From positions 1 to 10,338 of the forward strand of contig JAQUOK010000061.1 of the NCBI GenBank assembly GCA_028717165.1: DNA of 10,338 nucleotides, given 5' to 3'. A model generated the notes under the pieces. The model saw nothing but the letters and a program-made list of their open reading frames with translations. It was not told the origin of the DNA and ran no database searches. The stretch is from Victivallaceae bacterium (lineage in GTDB: Bacteria > Verrucomicrobiota > Lentisphaeria > Victivallales > Victivallaceae). The translations under genes and the position numbers were made by a program. Every line of letters starts with the position of its first letter. Positions within the stretch are counted from its first letter, which is position 1. Positions 1 through 7,261 of this stretch are shown here, one piece after another.

Positions 1-718
1 ACCGGAAACGTTTCGGGTCGTCCAGTTTGAAACCGGTCTGGATGCAGAGCATTATCTCATGGGCCCTGGCGTGCTCCTTGCGCAGGTAATGCACGTCATT
101 GGTGGCAACCAGCGGCAGATTCATTTTTTTCGCCAGTTCGACCAGGCCGCGATTTACGGTTTTTTCTTCATGCAGGCCATGGTCCATGACCTCCAGATAA
201 AAATTGTCTCTGCCGAAAATATCCCCATATTCCCCGATCGCCTTTTCCGCCTGCGCCATATCGTTATTCAGAATCGCCCGCGGTACTTCACCGCCGACGC
301 AGGCGCTGAAAGCCAGCAGGCCGCGACTGTATTTCACCAGCAGTTCCTTATCGACGCGCGGCTTATAGAAAAAGCCGTTTATCGACGCTTCGCTCATCAA
401 TTTGCACAAACTGTGATAACTGCTTATATCCTTCGCCAGCAACAAAAGGTGATAACCGCGAATATCAGGTGTCGAAGGATTGCGGTCAAAACGGTTCGTC
501 GGCGAGACATAGGCTTCACAGCCGATAACGGGTTTAACGCCGGCTTTGCCGAAATTCTGATACATGTCAATGGCGCCGCCCATAAAACCGTGATCGGTAA
601 CCGCCACCGCGTCCATATCATATTTTTTGGCCATTTCAATGAGCCCTTTTATGGTGCAGGCTCCATCCAGCAGACTGTAGTGGCTGTGTACATGCAGGTG
701 AATAAAATCAGACGCCAT
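1..718 (-). CDS. dnaE: DNA polymerase III alpha subunit, N-terminal PHP part (cut by window edge)
   Basis: Replicative polymerase catalytic subunit; only the first 239 codons are in the window and the frame runs off the left edge without a stop. The protein starts MASDFIHLHVHSHYS, the PHP domain start of DnaE, followed by VTDHG, GCEAYV, SACVGGEVPRA and TNDVHYL, all DnaE landmarks. Aligning by eye to the known metal ligands of mycobacterial DnaE1, all nine positions are filled: H9, H11, D18, H43, E68, H90, C140, D208 and H210. The PHP domain therefore looks metal-competent, unlike that of E. coli DnaE. The start at 718 has a good ribosome site (GAGGG, plus-strand 724-728) about five bases upstream. 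No earlier in-frame start makes better sense. It stands alone, 229 bases downstream of the LarA-like gene on the same strand. Identification is very secure; PHP activity is inference. Confidence 0.95.
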   Translation of the reverse strand, partial: MASDFIHLHVHSHYSLLDGACTIKGLIEMAKKYDMDAVAVTDHGFMGGAIDMYQNFGKAGVKPVIGCEAYVSPTNRFDRNPSTPDIRGYHLLLLAKDISSYHSLCKLMSEASINGFFYKPRVDKELLVKYSRGLLAFSACVGGEVPRAILNNDMAQAEKAIGEYGDIFGRDNFYLEVMDHGLHEEKTVNRGLVELAKKMNLPLVATNDVHYLRKEHARAHEIMLCIQTGFKLDDPKRFR

Positions 719-799
719 TCAAACCCTCGCTTTGCGGTGAATATGTGAATAAAAGTCAGGCGCAGAATCGCTTCGGCCCGGACAAAACAGGTACATATA

Positions 800-827
800 A
801 TCTTAGCACATATACGAGTGAAAACAA
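800..827 (-). promoter_or_regulatory. Possible dnaE promoter
   Basis: Read on the minus strand, TTGTTT (plus 822-827) and TAAGAT (plus 800-805) are separated by 16 bases and lie about 80 bases upstream of the dnaE start. Each hexamer is only a partial match to the sigma-70 consensus, so this is a candidate only. Confidence 0.25.
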
Positions 828-843
828 AGCGCAATAAAGGATA

Positions 844-901
844 ATTTTCAGGAAAAAAATTCTTCGGCGTTGAATGAATTCCTACTTCAAAACCTGAAAA
901 A
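844..901. repeat. 9-bp inverted repeat between larA-like gene and dnaE
   Basis: ATTTTCAGG at 844-852 and its exact reverse complement CCTGAAAAT at 893-901 are 40 bases apart in the gap between the two minus-strand genes. A second small palindrome (CCAGG-CGTC-CCTGG, 921-934) lies nearer the stop of the LarA-like gene but has no adjoining T-run. Either could form a hairpin in the transcript. Neither looks like a standard intrinsic terminator, and no function can be assigned. Confidence 0.35.
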
Positions 902-947
902 TGAACGGACGGAATGCAGCCCAGGCGTCCCTGGACAATTCACCTGA

Positions 948-2231
948 TCAGCGGAAATTTTTCTTCAGCGCCCAAAGACCGAGAGCAGGATTGCTGATGT
1001 AAAATATCTCCTCGCCGTTTACCGTGTTGAAACCGTCTTTGAGATTCTCAACATCATATTTCCTCATCGTTTCGTCAAGGTCACCATAGGCAAAACCGAC
1101 CCTTTCGATTTCCTCGCGGGAGGTTTTCGGACCGGGGCAGTAAGTTATTTTGAAACGTCCTTCCGACGAACCGTGTATCAGGTGCGCGGCGGCGCTTAAA
1201 TTACCGGCAAGTTCCGGGTTCTCATCCACCGCTTTAAGGGTTGCTGGCGTACCATGATAACCGTATTTACGGATCAGACGATCGATTTCCCTGTCCTCGC
1301 CGAATTCCCGGAGCGCGGGAGCGAGCACGATCAGTTCGCCGTCGTCGGCAATTGCCATGCGGGTACGGTAAACGGCTTTATTGCCAAGCCAGGTGCTCTT
1401 GAATTCTTCCGGATCGAGGTAGACGATCACTTTCGCAAGCGCTTCATCCAGAAGTTCCAGATTGGTTTGCCGGCTGACTTTGCAGGCTTCCAGGAAAGCT
1501 TCTTCGTCATCACCGACGAAAAAGCCGCGCATTTCCATTTTGCCGCTCCGGCCATTGCGCGCCATGACGGTCAACATGTAATAAATGGGCAGCCCGCTCA
1601 AAAATTCATTGACGCCGTAATTAAAAAGCCTGCGGACAGGGGAATCCGCCTGTCCCATGATGCGTTCCATATTGTACGCGGCCCCAAGGAAATGGGACTT
1701 ATTGATGATATCCGAACCGCCGACGCCGACCATGAGGTTCTTGGTATAGTTCGCCATTCCGACAACCTCGTGCGGAACGATCTGGCCGATCGAAACTATC
1801 AGGTCATAGTCCTCAAACAGAATCTTGTTGACCTCAATATTGACGTCATATTCAACACGTCCTCCCGACCATTCCCGAATAAGTTCGCCGGGAACCGTTC
1901 CCTTTTTTACGATGTCGTTGCGCCAGTCATGTACCTTGAAACATTCGAGCGGAATTTTCGGACCGAACATGCTGCGGATCTCTTTTTCGGTCATAGCGAC
2001 ATGAGTTCCGAGAGCCGGAATGATATCGATGCGGCATGAATCCGCAAGAAGTTCGTAAAGCATGGCGGTTATCGGCCCCGCATAAGAATTAAACCGGGTG
2101 TAATCGGGAGGAATTAACAGGACTTTTTCAGGTTTGACCGCAATGCGAGCAAGCGAATCGATTATCATCTGACGGAGTTCGGCATCGGAAATATTTACAT
2201 CCGGGCCGCCTTTTGCTGCGAATATACTCAT
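948..2231 (-). CDS. LarA-family nickel-pincer 2-hydroxyacid racemase/epimerase
   Basis: A 427-residue protein of the lactate racemase LarA superfamily (DUF2088 N-terminal domain). Members invert the stereocentre of 2-hydroxyacids (lactate, malate, gluconate and others) using a nickel pincer nucleotide cofactor. Visible here are D43-x-T45-R46, GTH with H77, PHEVVG with H154, K164 and H180. The spacings H154 +10 to K164 and +26 to H180 match H174, K184 and H200 of the Lactiplantibacillus LarA, so the two histidine acid/bases, the cofactor-linking lysine and the nickel ligand all appear present. K285 may match a further active-site lysine. AGGAG at plus 2244-2248 lies 12 bases before the ATG, a slightly long spacing. 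Length is normal for the family. LarB, LarC and LarE, which make the cofactor, are not in the window. It is transcribed divergently from the next gene. The family is secure. The substrate is unknown; the PHEVVGMANYT stretch differs from the PH..AGFSGG.K of true LarA, so lactate should not be assumed. Confidence 0.88.
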   Translation of the reverse strand: MSIFAAKGGPDVNISDAELRQMIIDSLARIAVKPEKVLLIPPDYTRFNSYAGPITAMLYELLADSCRIDIIPALGTHVAMTEKEIRSMFGPKIPLECFKVHDWRNDIVKKGTVPGELIREWSGGRVEYDVNIEVNKILFEDYDLIVSIGQIVPHEVVGMANYTKNLMVGVGGSDIINKSHFLGAAYNMERIMGQADSPVRRLFNYGVNEFLSGLPIYYMLTVMARNGRSGKMEMRGFFVGDDEEAFLEACKVSRQTNLELLDEALAKVIVYLDPEEFKSTWLGNKAVYRTRMAIADDGELIVLAPALREFGEDREIDRLIRKYGYHGTPATLKAVDENPELAGNLSAAAHLIHGSSEGRFKITYCPGPKTSREEIERVGFAYGDLDETMRKYDVENLKDGFNTVNGEEIFYISNPALGLWALKKNFR

Positions 2232-2379
2232 ATTATTTTATAACTCCTGTTTATTGTAATTTAAGCTTCGCTACAATTGTTAGTTTACTGCCTGAAAAGC
2301 GAAAATCAATATCCGGACATTCCCAAACGGCAACTTTCACACGGCAGGCGCTGAAGCCCCTGTTATTGCGGTTTGCAAT

Positions 2380-2408
2380 TTGTTTTCCGGCCCGGCACGT
2401 AATATAGT
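2380..2408 (+). promoter_or_regulatory. Possible promoter for the membrane glycosyltransferase-like gene
   Basis: TTGTTT (2380-2385) and TATAGT (2403-2408) are 17 bases apart, 45 bases upstream of the ATG at 2453. The -10 box is one base from consensus, but the -35 box is weak. The position in the divergent gap suits a plus-strand promoter. Confidence 0.35.
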
Positions 2409-2452
2409 AGTCCGGCGTAAAATATGTATCGGTTAAAATAAAGTATTTATTT

Positions 2453-4252
2453 ATGGAACAGGCAAAACAGGAACCTGCCGCGGAACAGGGGAAGCATCTG
2501 CCGGACAAACTCTGGTTACTGTCCGCCGTAATAATCACCATAGCCGTATATATCCCGGCAATAAATTATGATTTTTTGTGGGACGACGGCTACTATCTGG
2601 CGGCAAAGCATATGGAATTCAGCCTGGCCAACCTCCGTTACTGGCTGGTCAATACGGCCCAGGACCTCTATACTCCAGTAACCTTGTATTCACTGATGCT
2701 CGATTATAATCTGTTCAACGACAGCGCGGCGGCTTATCATATCCACAATCTGCTCCTGCACTGCGGCTCAGTCATCGTTTTTACGGCAATCATGAAAAAA
2801 CTGCGGATATCCGTCCCGATCGCCGCCGCGGTTGCCGTACTATGGGCCGTACACCCCCAGCGGGTCCCTTCTCTCGTCTGGATATCCGAGCGCAAAGATG
2901 TTCTGGCGGTTTTTTTCGCCATGGCTTCGTTTTATACTTACCTTGCGGCCTGCCGAAAGAAAAAATTCTCCGTAATGTCTCCGCTGTTCCTCATCCTTTC
3001 GCTGGGTGCGAAACCAGCCGCAATCGGCCTGGTAATAGTAATGCCGGCATATACTTTCCGGCATAACCGGAGGCGGCAGGAAATAAAATTTCTGATTCCT
3101 CATATCGTAATTACGGTACTCTGTCTGCTTTGTTTTTTTAACATCCATCAACTCGGTGCGCCCATATCTTCAGATGCCGATATACCGCAAAAATTATGGA
3201 TAATCACCCATAATATAATGTGGTATCTATGCAGCGGCTTCATACCTTTTCAATTAAACCCGGTATATCCCAGGGTTTCACCGCCCGGCGGCAGTTGTCT
3301 CCCCCTTGTCTGCGGCTTCATTATGCTCTCCCTGTTCCTCTGCCTGGCCGTATCCATGGTAAAAAGATTTTCCCTGAAATTAAAAATACGGTTCGTCATC
3401 GCCACAGGCTTATGCTGGGGAGCAGTATTCGCGCCGGTCAGCGGTATTTTTACGATCGGATCGACGGATTACTGTGACCGTTACAATTATCTGCTCTCGG
3501 CCATACCCTGGGCAATGCTTGCGATATTGCTCCGGCAAACCCGGGGGAAATGGCTTGAAAACCATGTTCTCAGGCGGCTGTTCCCGGCAAGTTTCGCGTT
3601 CATCCTGTGTTTTTACTGGTATATGAACTGGTCTTATATGCCGGTCTGGAGCAACTGTGAAATCCTTTTTTTCAGAGCCGCACAATGGGAATACCCGAAT
3701 CCCAAAGCAATAGAAAATATGGGAATCGTCGGCATTGACAAAAACAATCTTAAACTGATCGAACTGGCGTCCCGGAAATTTTTATTTCTGGCCGATCCGC
3801 GGAACAAACCGCCTTTTTACCCGGAACAAATCAAACGGAATATCTGGCTCCATTCGGGCTGGTTTCTCCGAGCTTACGCCATGTACTTGCAGGGCGACCG
3901 CGCCGGGGCTTTTCCCATATTCGTAAATTTGCAGAAACTGGCGGGGAAAAAACTTCTCAGCTTTTATGAACCAAACCGCTATGAAGAAAAACTTTTCGGC
4001 GCGCTCGCCTCCTGTTACCTGAGTTTAAACCGCCCGCGGGAGGCGCTGGCGGCTCTGGCAAGCCAGCTCCGGGCGCTGGAACCGGATTCCTTCGACGCGT
4101 TGTTCAATCAAGGCCTCACGGCCTTTATCAAAAAGGATTTTGCTTCCGCCGTAAAATACTGGGAAGCGGCAAGCGCCATCCGCCCGGAAGATAAAAAAGT
4201 TATTTATAACCTTGATGCCGCCCGGAAACGGCAAAGCCGATCCGGAAAATAA
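2453..4252 (+). CDS. Membrane GT-C glycosyltransferase-like protein with C-terminal TPR repeats
   Basis: A 599-residue polytopic inner-membrane protein. The N-terminal two thirds hold many hydrophobic segments (about 21-36, 103-133, 152-166, 176-200, 212-229, 284-302, 313-334, 346-360, 378-392). Family signatures resemble the TMTC/PMT-like GT-C group: an early acidic loop motif (FLWDD, 41-45), YHIHNLLLH (95-103), HPQRVPSLVWISERKDVL (134-151), LGAKP (184-188) and DRYNY (342-346). GT-C enzymes use lipid-linked sugars and act on the outer face of the membrane; the acidic DD pair is the likely catalytic site. Residues about 465-595 are TPR-like helix pairs (GALASCYLSLNRPREALA and the FNQGLTAF segment), probably a periplasmic protein-binding tail. 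The ATG at 2453 has no convincing Shine-Dalgarno sequence, but no better start exists. The gene is followed 90 bases on by the protease, which has its own promoter. One oddity is that Pro139 stands where relatives usually carry Glu in the HP..xES motif. Donor and acceptor are unknown. Confidence 0.75.
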   Translation: MEQAKQEPAAEQGKHLPDKLWLLSAVIITIAVYIPAINYDFLWDDGYYLAAKHMEFSLANLRYWLVNTAQDLYTPVTLYSLMLDYNLFNDSAAAYHIHNLLLHCGSVIVFTAIMKKLRISVPIAAAVAVLWAVHPQRVPSLVWISERKDVLAVFFAMASFYTYLAACRKKKFSVMSPLFLILSLGAKPAAIGLVIVMPAYTFRHNRRRQEIKFLIPHIVITVLCLLCFFNIHQLGAPISSDADIPQKLWIITHNIMWYLCSGFIPFQLNPVYPRVSPPGGSCLPLVCGFIMLSLFLCLAVSMVKRFSLKLKIRFVIATGLCWGAVFAPVSGIFTIGSTDYCDRYNYLLSAIPWAMLAILLRQTRGKWLENHVLRRLFPASFAFILCFYWYMNWSYMPVWSNCEILFFRAAQWEYPNPKAIENMGIVGIDKNNLKLIELASRKFLFLADPRNKPPFYPEQIKRNIWLHSGWFLRAYAMYLQGDRAGAFPIFVNLQKLAGKKLLSFYEPNRYEEKLFGALASCYLSLNRPREALAALASQLRALEPDSFDALFNQGLTAFIKKDFASAVKYWEAASAIRPEDKKVIYNLDAARKRQSRSGK

Positions 4253-4283
4253 GGAATCATAACAAGCCTGATAATTTTGGGAC

Positions 4284-4312
4284 TTGCAATTTTAGCATAC
4301 CGCAGTTAAGAT
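4284..4312 (+). promoter_or_regulatory. Candidate sigma-70-type promoter for the HtrA protease gene
   Basis: TTGCAA (4284-4289) and TAAGAT (4307-4312) with a 17-base spacer lie 30 bases before the start codon, in the 90-base gap after the preceding gene. Each box matches four of six consensus bases. No extracytoplasmic (sigma-E-like) box was evident. Confidence 0.42.
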
Positions 4313-4342
4313 ATATTTGGTTTCCATAACATAAGGAAAGTT

Positions 4343-5527
4343 ATGAAGAATAGCAGAAAACATACCATATTCACCTGTTTGTTTTTAACGGCGGTTGTCA
4401 TTTTATCCGTCTGGCTTCTGGAAAATAAAAACTCCGTCCAGGCTATGCCCCCGGCCCGGCTTTCCGACTCCAAAACCGCGATTTCACTCCAGGACCAGTT
4501 TGCCTACGTCGCGCAGAAAAGCATGCCGGCAGTTGTCGTCGTAACCGCACAACGGCGGGTTGCCGTAGTCGAAAGCCCCTACGCCAATGTTTATGATTAT
4601 CTCTACGGCGGAGGCAAGATTACTTACCGCAACGTTCCTTCCGGCCAGGGTTCGGGGTTTTTCGTCAGTCCGGACGGCTATATACTGACTAATTTCCACA
4701 TCGTCCGCGGCCAAAGCTCCTTCAAGGCGGTTCTTAATGACGGCGCCGAATATGAAGCGGAACTGGTCGGCATCGATCCGCCTTCCGACCTGGCATTGCT
4801 GAAAATCACTGCCGAACGGAAATTCCCGTTTCTGGAATTCGCCGATATGCGTAAACTGAAAATAGGTTACTGGGCAATCGCCATTGGGGCGCCGTTCAGC
4901 CTCGAACAAACCGTTACGGTCGGAATCGTCTCCCACAAGAAGCGCGGCGTCGGAATGAATTTACACGAGAATTTTGTCCAAACTGATGCGTCCATCAACC
5001 CCGGCAACAGCGGCGGCCCGCTGCTGGATATTCACGGCCGGGTAATAGGCGTAAATGACTTCATACTTTCCCCGTCCGGCGGAAATATCGGACTGAGTTT
5101 CGCCATTTCCGCCGATCTGGCCAAAAGAGTCTGCGAAGACCTGATGAAAAACGGAAAAGTCGAACGCCCGTGGCTGGGAGTCGTCATGACCGAACTTACC
5201 GCGGCCCAGAAAGAATCCCTGCACATCAGCCATGGAATACTGATCAGCGGCATTTATCGCGACTCCCCGGCCCGGAATGCCGGATTGAAACCGGGCGACA
5301 TCATTTTAAGCGCCGACGGCATACCCGTAAACAAAGCGCACGACCTGCGCCTGACGGTACTCTCCAAACACCCGGACGAAAAGATCAAACTCGGCATTTT
5401 GCGCGAAGGCAAGGAAGTCATTATGGAAATAAAAGTTGAACGTCCCAAGTTCAATATTTATGAATCCATGCACGGTTCCAGGGAAAACAACCTGCTTTCC
5501 AAAAGCTGCGAAAACAAAATGAAATAA
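4343..5527 (+). CDS. HtrA/Deg-family periplasmic serine protease, one PDZ domain
   Basis: A 394-residue serine endopeptidase (S1C) of the protein quality-control type. Residues about 7-25 form an uncleaved anchor or signal peptide, with a possible cleavage after the SVQA at 31-34. The trypsin-like domain shows the full triad: H119 in TNFHIV, D149 in SDLALL and S223 in GNSGGP. A single PDZ domain spans roughly 276-366 (WLGVVM to IKVERP) and carries the usual SPARNAGLKPGDIIL. One PDZ and an N-terminal membrane anchor fit DegS- or HhoA-like members more than two-PDZ DegP. A basic, asparagine-rich tail of about 25 residues follows. The ribosome site AAGGAAAG (4333-4340) ends two bases before the ATG. 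It has its own candidate promoter and converges on the metallophosphoesterase gene, 64 bases away. In other bacteria such proteases degrade misfolded envelope proteins; the client here is unknown. Confidence 0.93.
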   Translation: MKNSRKHTIFTCLFLTAVVILSVWLLENKNSVQAMPPARLSDSKTAISLQDQFAYVAQKSMPAVVVVTAQRRVAVVESPYANVYDYLYGGGKITYRNVPSGQGSGFFVSPDGYILTNFHIVRGQSSFKAVLNDGAEYEAELVGIDPPSDLALLKITAERKFPFLEFADMRKLKIGYWAIAIGAPFSLEQTVTVGIVSHKKRGVGMNLHENFVQTDASINPGNSGGPLLDIHGRVIGVNDFILSPSGGNIGLSFAISADLAKRVCEDLMKNGKVERPWLGVVMTELTAAQKESLHISHGILISGIYRDSPARNAGLKPGDIILSADGIPVNKAHDLRLTVLSKHPDEKIKLGILREGKEVIMEIKVERPKFNIYESMHGSRENNLLSKSCENKMK

Positions 5528-5591
5528 GGCCAGACACAAATTTCACCGCAGTAACTTCGCTAAATCCGATACGCCTTGCCGTACCAATACT

Positions 5592-6452
5592 TCAGTTCTG
5601 AAAATGCTCTTTGAAAGAACGGTCACATAAACGTCCCTGTACAAAGGTCTTATTAAAATCGTACTTATATTTAAAATTGACGTAATCTGAAAATGAAATT
5701 GTCTTCATGGTGAAATGAGAATCCGTAAAATCAAATAATTTAAATTCAAAAGGAGTTTCACAGAAAGCCGAACCGGTAACATAACGTACGTTATTTAATT
5801 TGGTGTTCAAGTTTATATGATTATGGGCGCCCAGTACCAGGGAAACACGAAATTTCTGTGTTAATTGCTTAAGCTCATCAGAAAAAGTTTTGCCGGGAAC
5901 ATGCAACAAATAATCCATGCCGCTTTGTTCGCATGGTACCCCGCATAGATTAGCATGGGTTACCAGTATACGGCATTTACCCTGATCTCTGGTATTTAAC
6001 ATTTCTAATTGCGCTGGCAAAAAATAAGGATTTTGAGGTTCGCTCGAACGCCAGAAATATGGTATTTTGCCCCAGTGGCAGCAGATTATATCAACACGAA
6101 TTTTATCGTTAACAAAAAAGAAATCCACCTCATTGCCGATAAAAAATTGAGGAGCATGCTCCAACCAGCAGGCCACTGCGTTTTTAGTGGTCAAGTCGTG
6201 ATTGCCAAGCGCCAGATAAGTAGGGCATGGCAGCCTGGAAAACAAATCAGCGGCAATCCTGATGTTTTCAGGAGTAGTCGATTCAACAACGTCTCCTCCG
6301 TGAATCACGAAATCAATATCACGTTGTTCATCTATCCATTCAGCCAGCAGGCCGATCAATTCCGGTAAGTGGGCAAGATGGCGAGGCTGCTGCATATATC
6401 CGGAAGTATCAGAACCGCCGACATGCGTATCCGCAAGAAAAACAAATTTCAT
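5592..6452 (-). CDS. Calcineurin-like metallophosphoesterase
   Basis: A 286-residue soluble protein with all five metallophosphoesterase motifs: D8-x-H10 (FLADTH), GGDVVE with D54, LGNHD (N84, H85, D86), VTHANL with H166 and GAHNH with H210 and H212. These bind two metal ions and hydrolyse phosphomono- or diesters. The substrate cannot be told from sequence; the layout recalls the Icc/CpdA and 3',5'-cyclic-nucleotide phosphodiesterase branch, but the family is very broad. AGGAAA (plus 6462-6467) stands about ten bases before the ATG. There is no signal peptide, so it is cytoplasmic. The 3' half is strikingly AT-rich: 30 G or C in the 120 bases 5641-5760, against well over half G+C in the neighbouring protease gene. 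This suggests a different history or recent acquisition. It is a single gene between convergent htrA and a long divergent gap. Confidence 0.88.
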   Translation of the reverse strand: MKFVFLADTHVGGSDTSGYMQQPRHLAHLPELIGLLAEWIDEQRDIDFVIHGGDVVESTTPENIRIAADLFSRLPCPTYLALGNHDLTTKNAVACWLEHAPQFFIGNEVDFFFVNDKIRVDIICCHWGKIPYFWRSSEPQNPYFLPAQLEMLNTRDQGKCRILVTHANLCGVPCEQSGMDYLLHVPGKTFSDELKQLTQKFRVSLVLGAHNHINLNTKLNNVRYVTGSAFCETPFEFKLFDFTDSHFTMKTISFSDYVNFKYKYDFNKTFVQGRLCDRSFKEHFQN

Positions 6453-6660
6453 TATTTACAGTTTCCTGAATTTCAGTTAATGTGCAAGAGTTATTCCGTA
6501 AAGAAGCGATTTTTTAGAGCTGCATCTGAAACTTAACCCAATATTGCAACAGGCGCCTCAGAATACAAGAAGAAATTACATCGGATTTAACATTTTGTCC
6601 AACTTAAAACAGATTTTCTTTCACTATCATCCCAAACCAGCATAGCCGGAACCAAATGAA

Positions 6661-6683
6661 CGTGTTACGTGTTGCGTGTTACG
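6661..6683. repeat. Three tandem heptamers CGTGTTR
   Basis: CGTGTTA, CGTGTTG and CGTGTTA follow each other directly (6661-6681), then CG of a fourth partial unit. Short heptamer tandem arrays are known in several bacterial genomes as variable intergenic repeats. Function is unknown, and copy number may vary between strains. Confidence 0.7.
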
Positions 6684-6714
6684 AAAGAAATATTGATAAA
6701 ATCGGAAAAGGTGT

Positions 6715-6772
6715 AGCCGCCCCTGTCCCAAGGGGCGCAGTTGCGGAAAGCACGGCTGGGACAGCCGTGGCT
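6715..6772. repeat. REP-like palindrome doublet (two inverted hairpins)
   Basis: Hairpin 1 is CGCCCCT (6718-6724), loop GTCCCA, AGGGGCG (6731-6737). Hairpin 2 is CACGGCTG (6751-6758), loop GGA, CAGCCGTG (6762-6769). Reverse-complemented, copy 2 aligns with copy 1: AGCC at the outer side and TGTCCCA at the apex are identical, while the stem bases differ in a compensated way (GCCCC/GGGGC against ACGGC/GCCGT). Inverted pairs of GC-rich palindromes are the usual form of REP/BIME elements, which are mobilised by RAYT transposases; none is in the window. It lies between two divergent genes, so a terminator role is unlikely. Confidence 0.7.
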
Positions 6773-6999
6773 TCGGGAGATGCTTTAATCAAAAGTTAGA
6801 CTCCTTTAAAATATGGATTATCCATTTAATAAACAATGGCTTATAACTACATCAAAAACAACTTTTGCCCCAAATGGTCAAAATATTACTTGTTGGATTC
6901 CATAATTTGTTTAAATTACCGCTTTTCGGTCCTTCTGCGTTTTGTGCCACAAACCCGGAGGAGTCAGAACCTGCGAACCGGACTGGTAAAGTTCTTTGC

Positions 7000-7034
7000 T
7001 TTCAGGGAAAAACAACAATTTGTTTTCCCTGAAA
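7000..7034. repeat. 12-bp perfect inverted repeat, strong hairpin
   Basis: TTTCAGGGAAAA (7000-7011) and TTTTCCCTGAAA (7023-7034) pair perfectly. Allowing one bulged A, four more pairs form inside (7012-7015 region with 7020-7023), leaving a CAAT loop. There is no T-run after it on either strand, and no gene ends here, so an intrinsic terminator is doubtful. It could be an operator-like palindrome or part of an uncharacterised repeat. Confidence 0.55.
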
Positions 7035-7133
7035 CATATTGATAAAGTACTCGGCGCAGTCGGGGCTTCCCGGCATAACGCGGCCAGACCAGGGTAAGGA
7101 AGCGTAAAGGTGCAGGGCCGCTGCCTGCGCGAC

Positions 7134-7162
7134 AATTCCGGAATCAAATTCCCTGGAATCAA
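7134..7162. repeat. Paired palindromes upstream of the alpha/beta hydrolase
   Basis: Two near-identical units follow each other: AATTCCGGAATCAA (7134-7147) and AATTCCCTGGAATCAA (7147-7162). Each contains an inverted ATTCC/GGAAT pair with spacers of 0 and 2. They lie about 100 bases before the hydrolase start, a reasonable place for a dimeric repressor or activator site. No regulator is identified. Confidence 0.45.
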
Positions 7163-7261
7163 TTTGAATATCTGCTTTAGTACACTCATGTTATGTGTGA
7201 TCGTTTTGTGAGAGCGGCATTTATCAGTGCCTCTGTTATCACAATATTCAGGAGGATGACG

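Larger units (their letters stand above)
6453..7261. other. Non-coding divergent region rich in repeats
   Basis: About 800 bases between two divergent genes with no credible coding region. The only sizeable frames (plus 6836-7042, minus 6911-7189) overlap each other, lack ribosome sites and show no domain. The region holds tandem heptamers (6661), a REP-like palindrome doublet (6715), a 12-bp inverted repeat (7000), a small hairpin GCAGG/CCTGC (7112-7128) and paired palindromes (7135). It must also contain the promoters of both flanking genes, but none stands out by consensus. Confidence 0.6.

Noticed and set aside
59..748. Long plus-strand frame of 229 codons
   Set aside because: It is the opposite-strand shadow of dnaE, whose minus-strand translation carries unmistakable PHP motifs.
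1254..2039. Plus-strand frame of 261 codons
   Set aside because: It is antisense to the LarA-like gene; it has no domain, and the minus strand shows all catalytic motifs.
6661..6772. CRISPR array
   Set aside because: The units are 7-base tandems and two inverted palindromes without spacers, and there are no cas genes.
6836..7189. Overlapping small frames on both strands in the 6453-7261 gap
   Set aside because: There is no ribosome site, no recognisable domain and low-complexity composition; they also run across the 12-bp hairpin.
7193..7261. N-terminal extension of the alpha/beta hydrolase
   Set aside because: The AGGAGG at 7250-7255 fits the ATG at 7262, and the extension does not resemble a signal peptide or domain.
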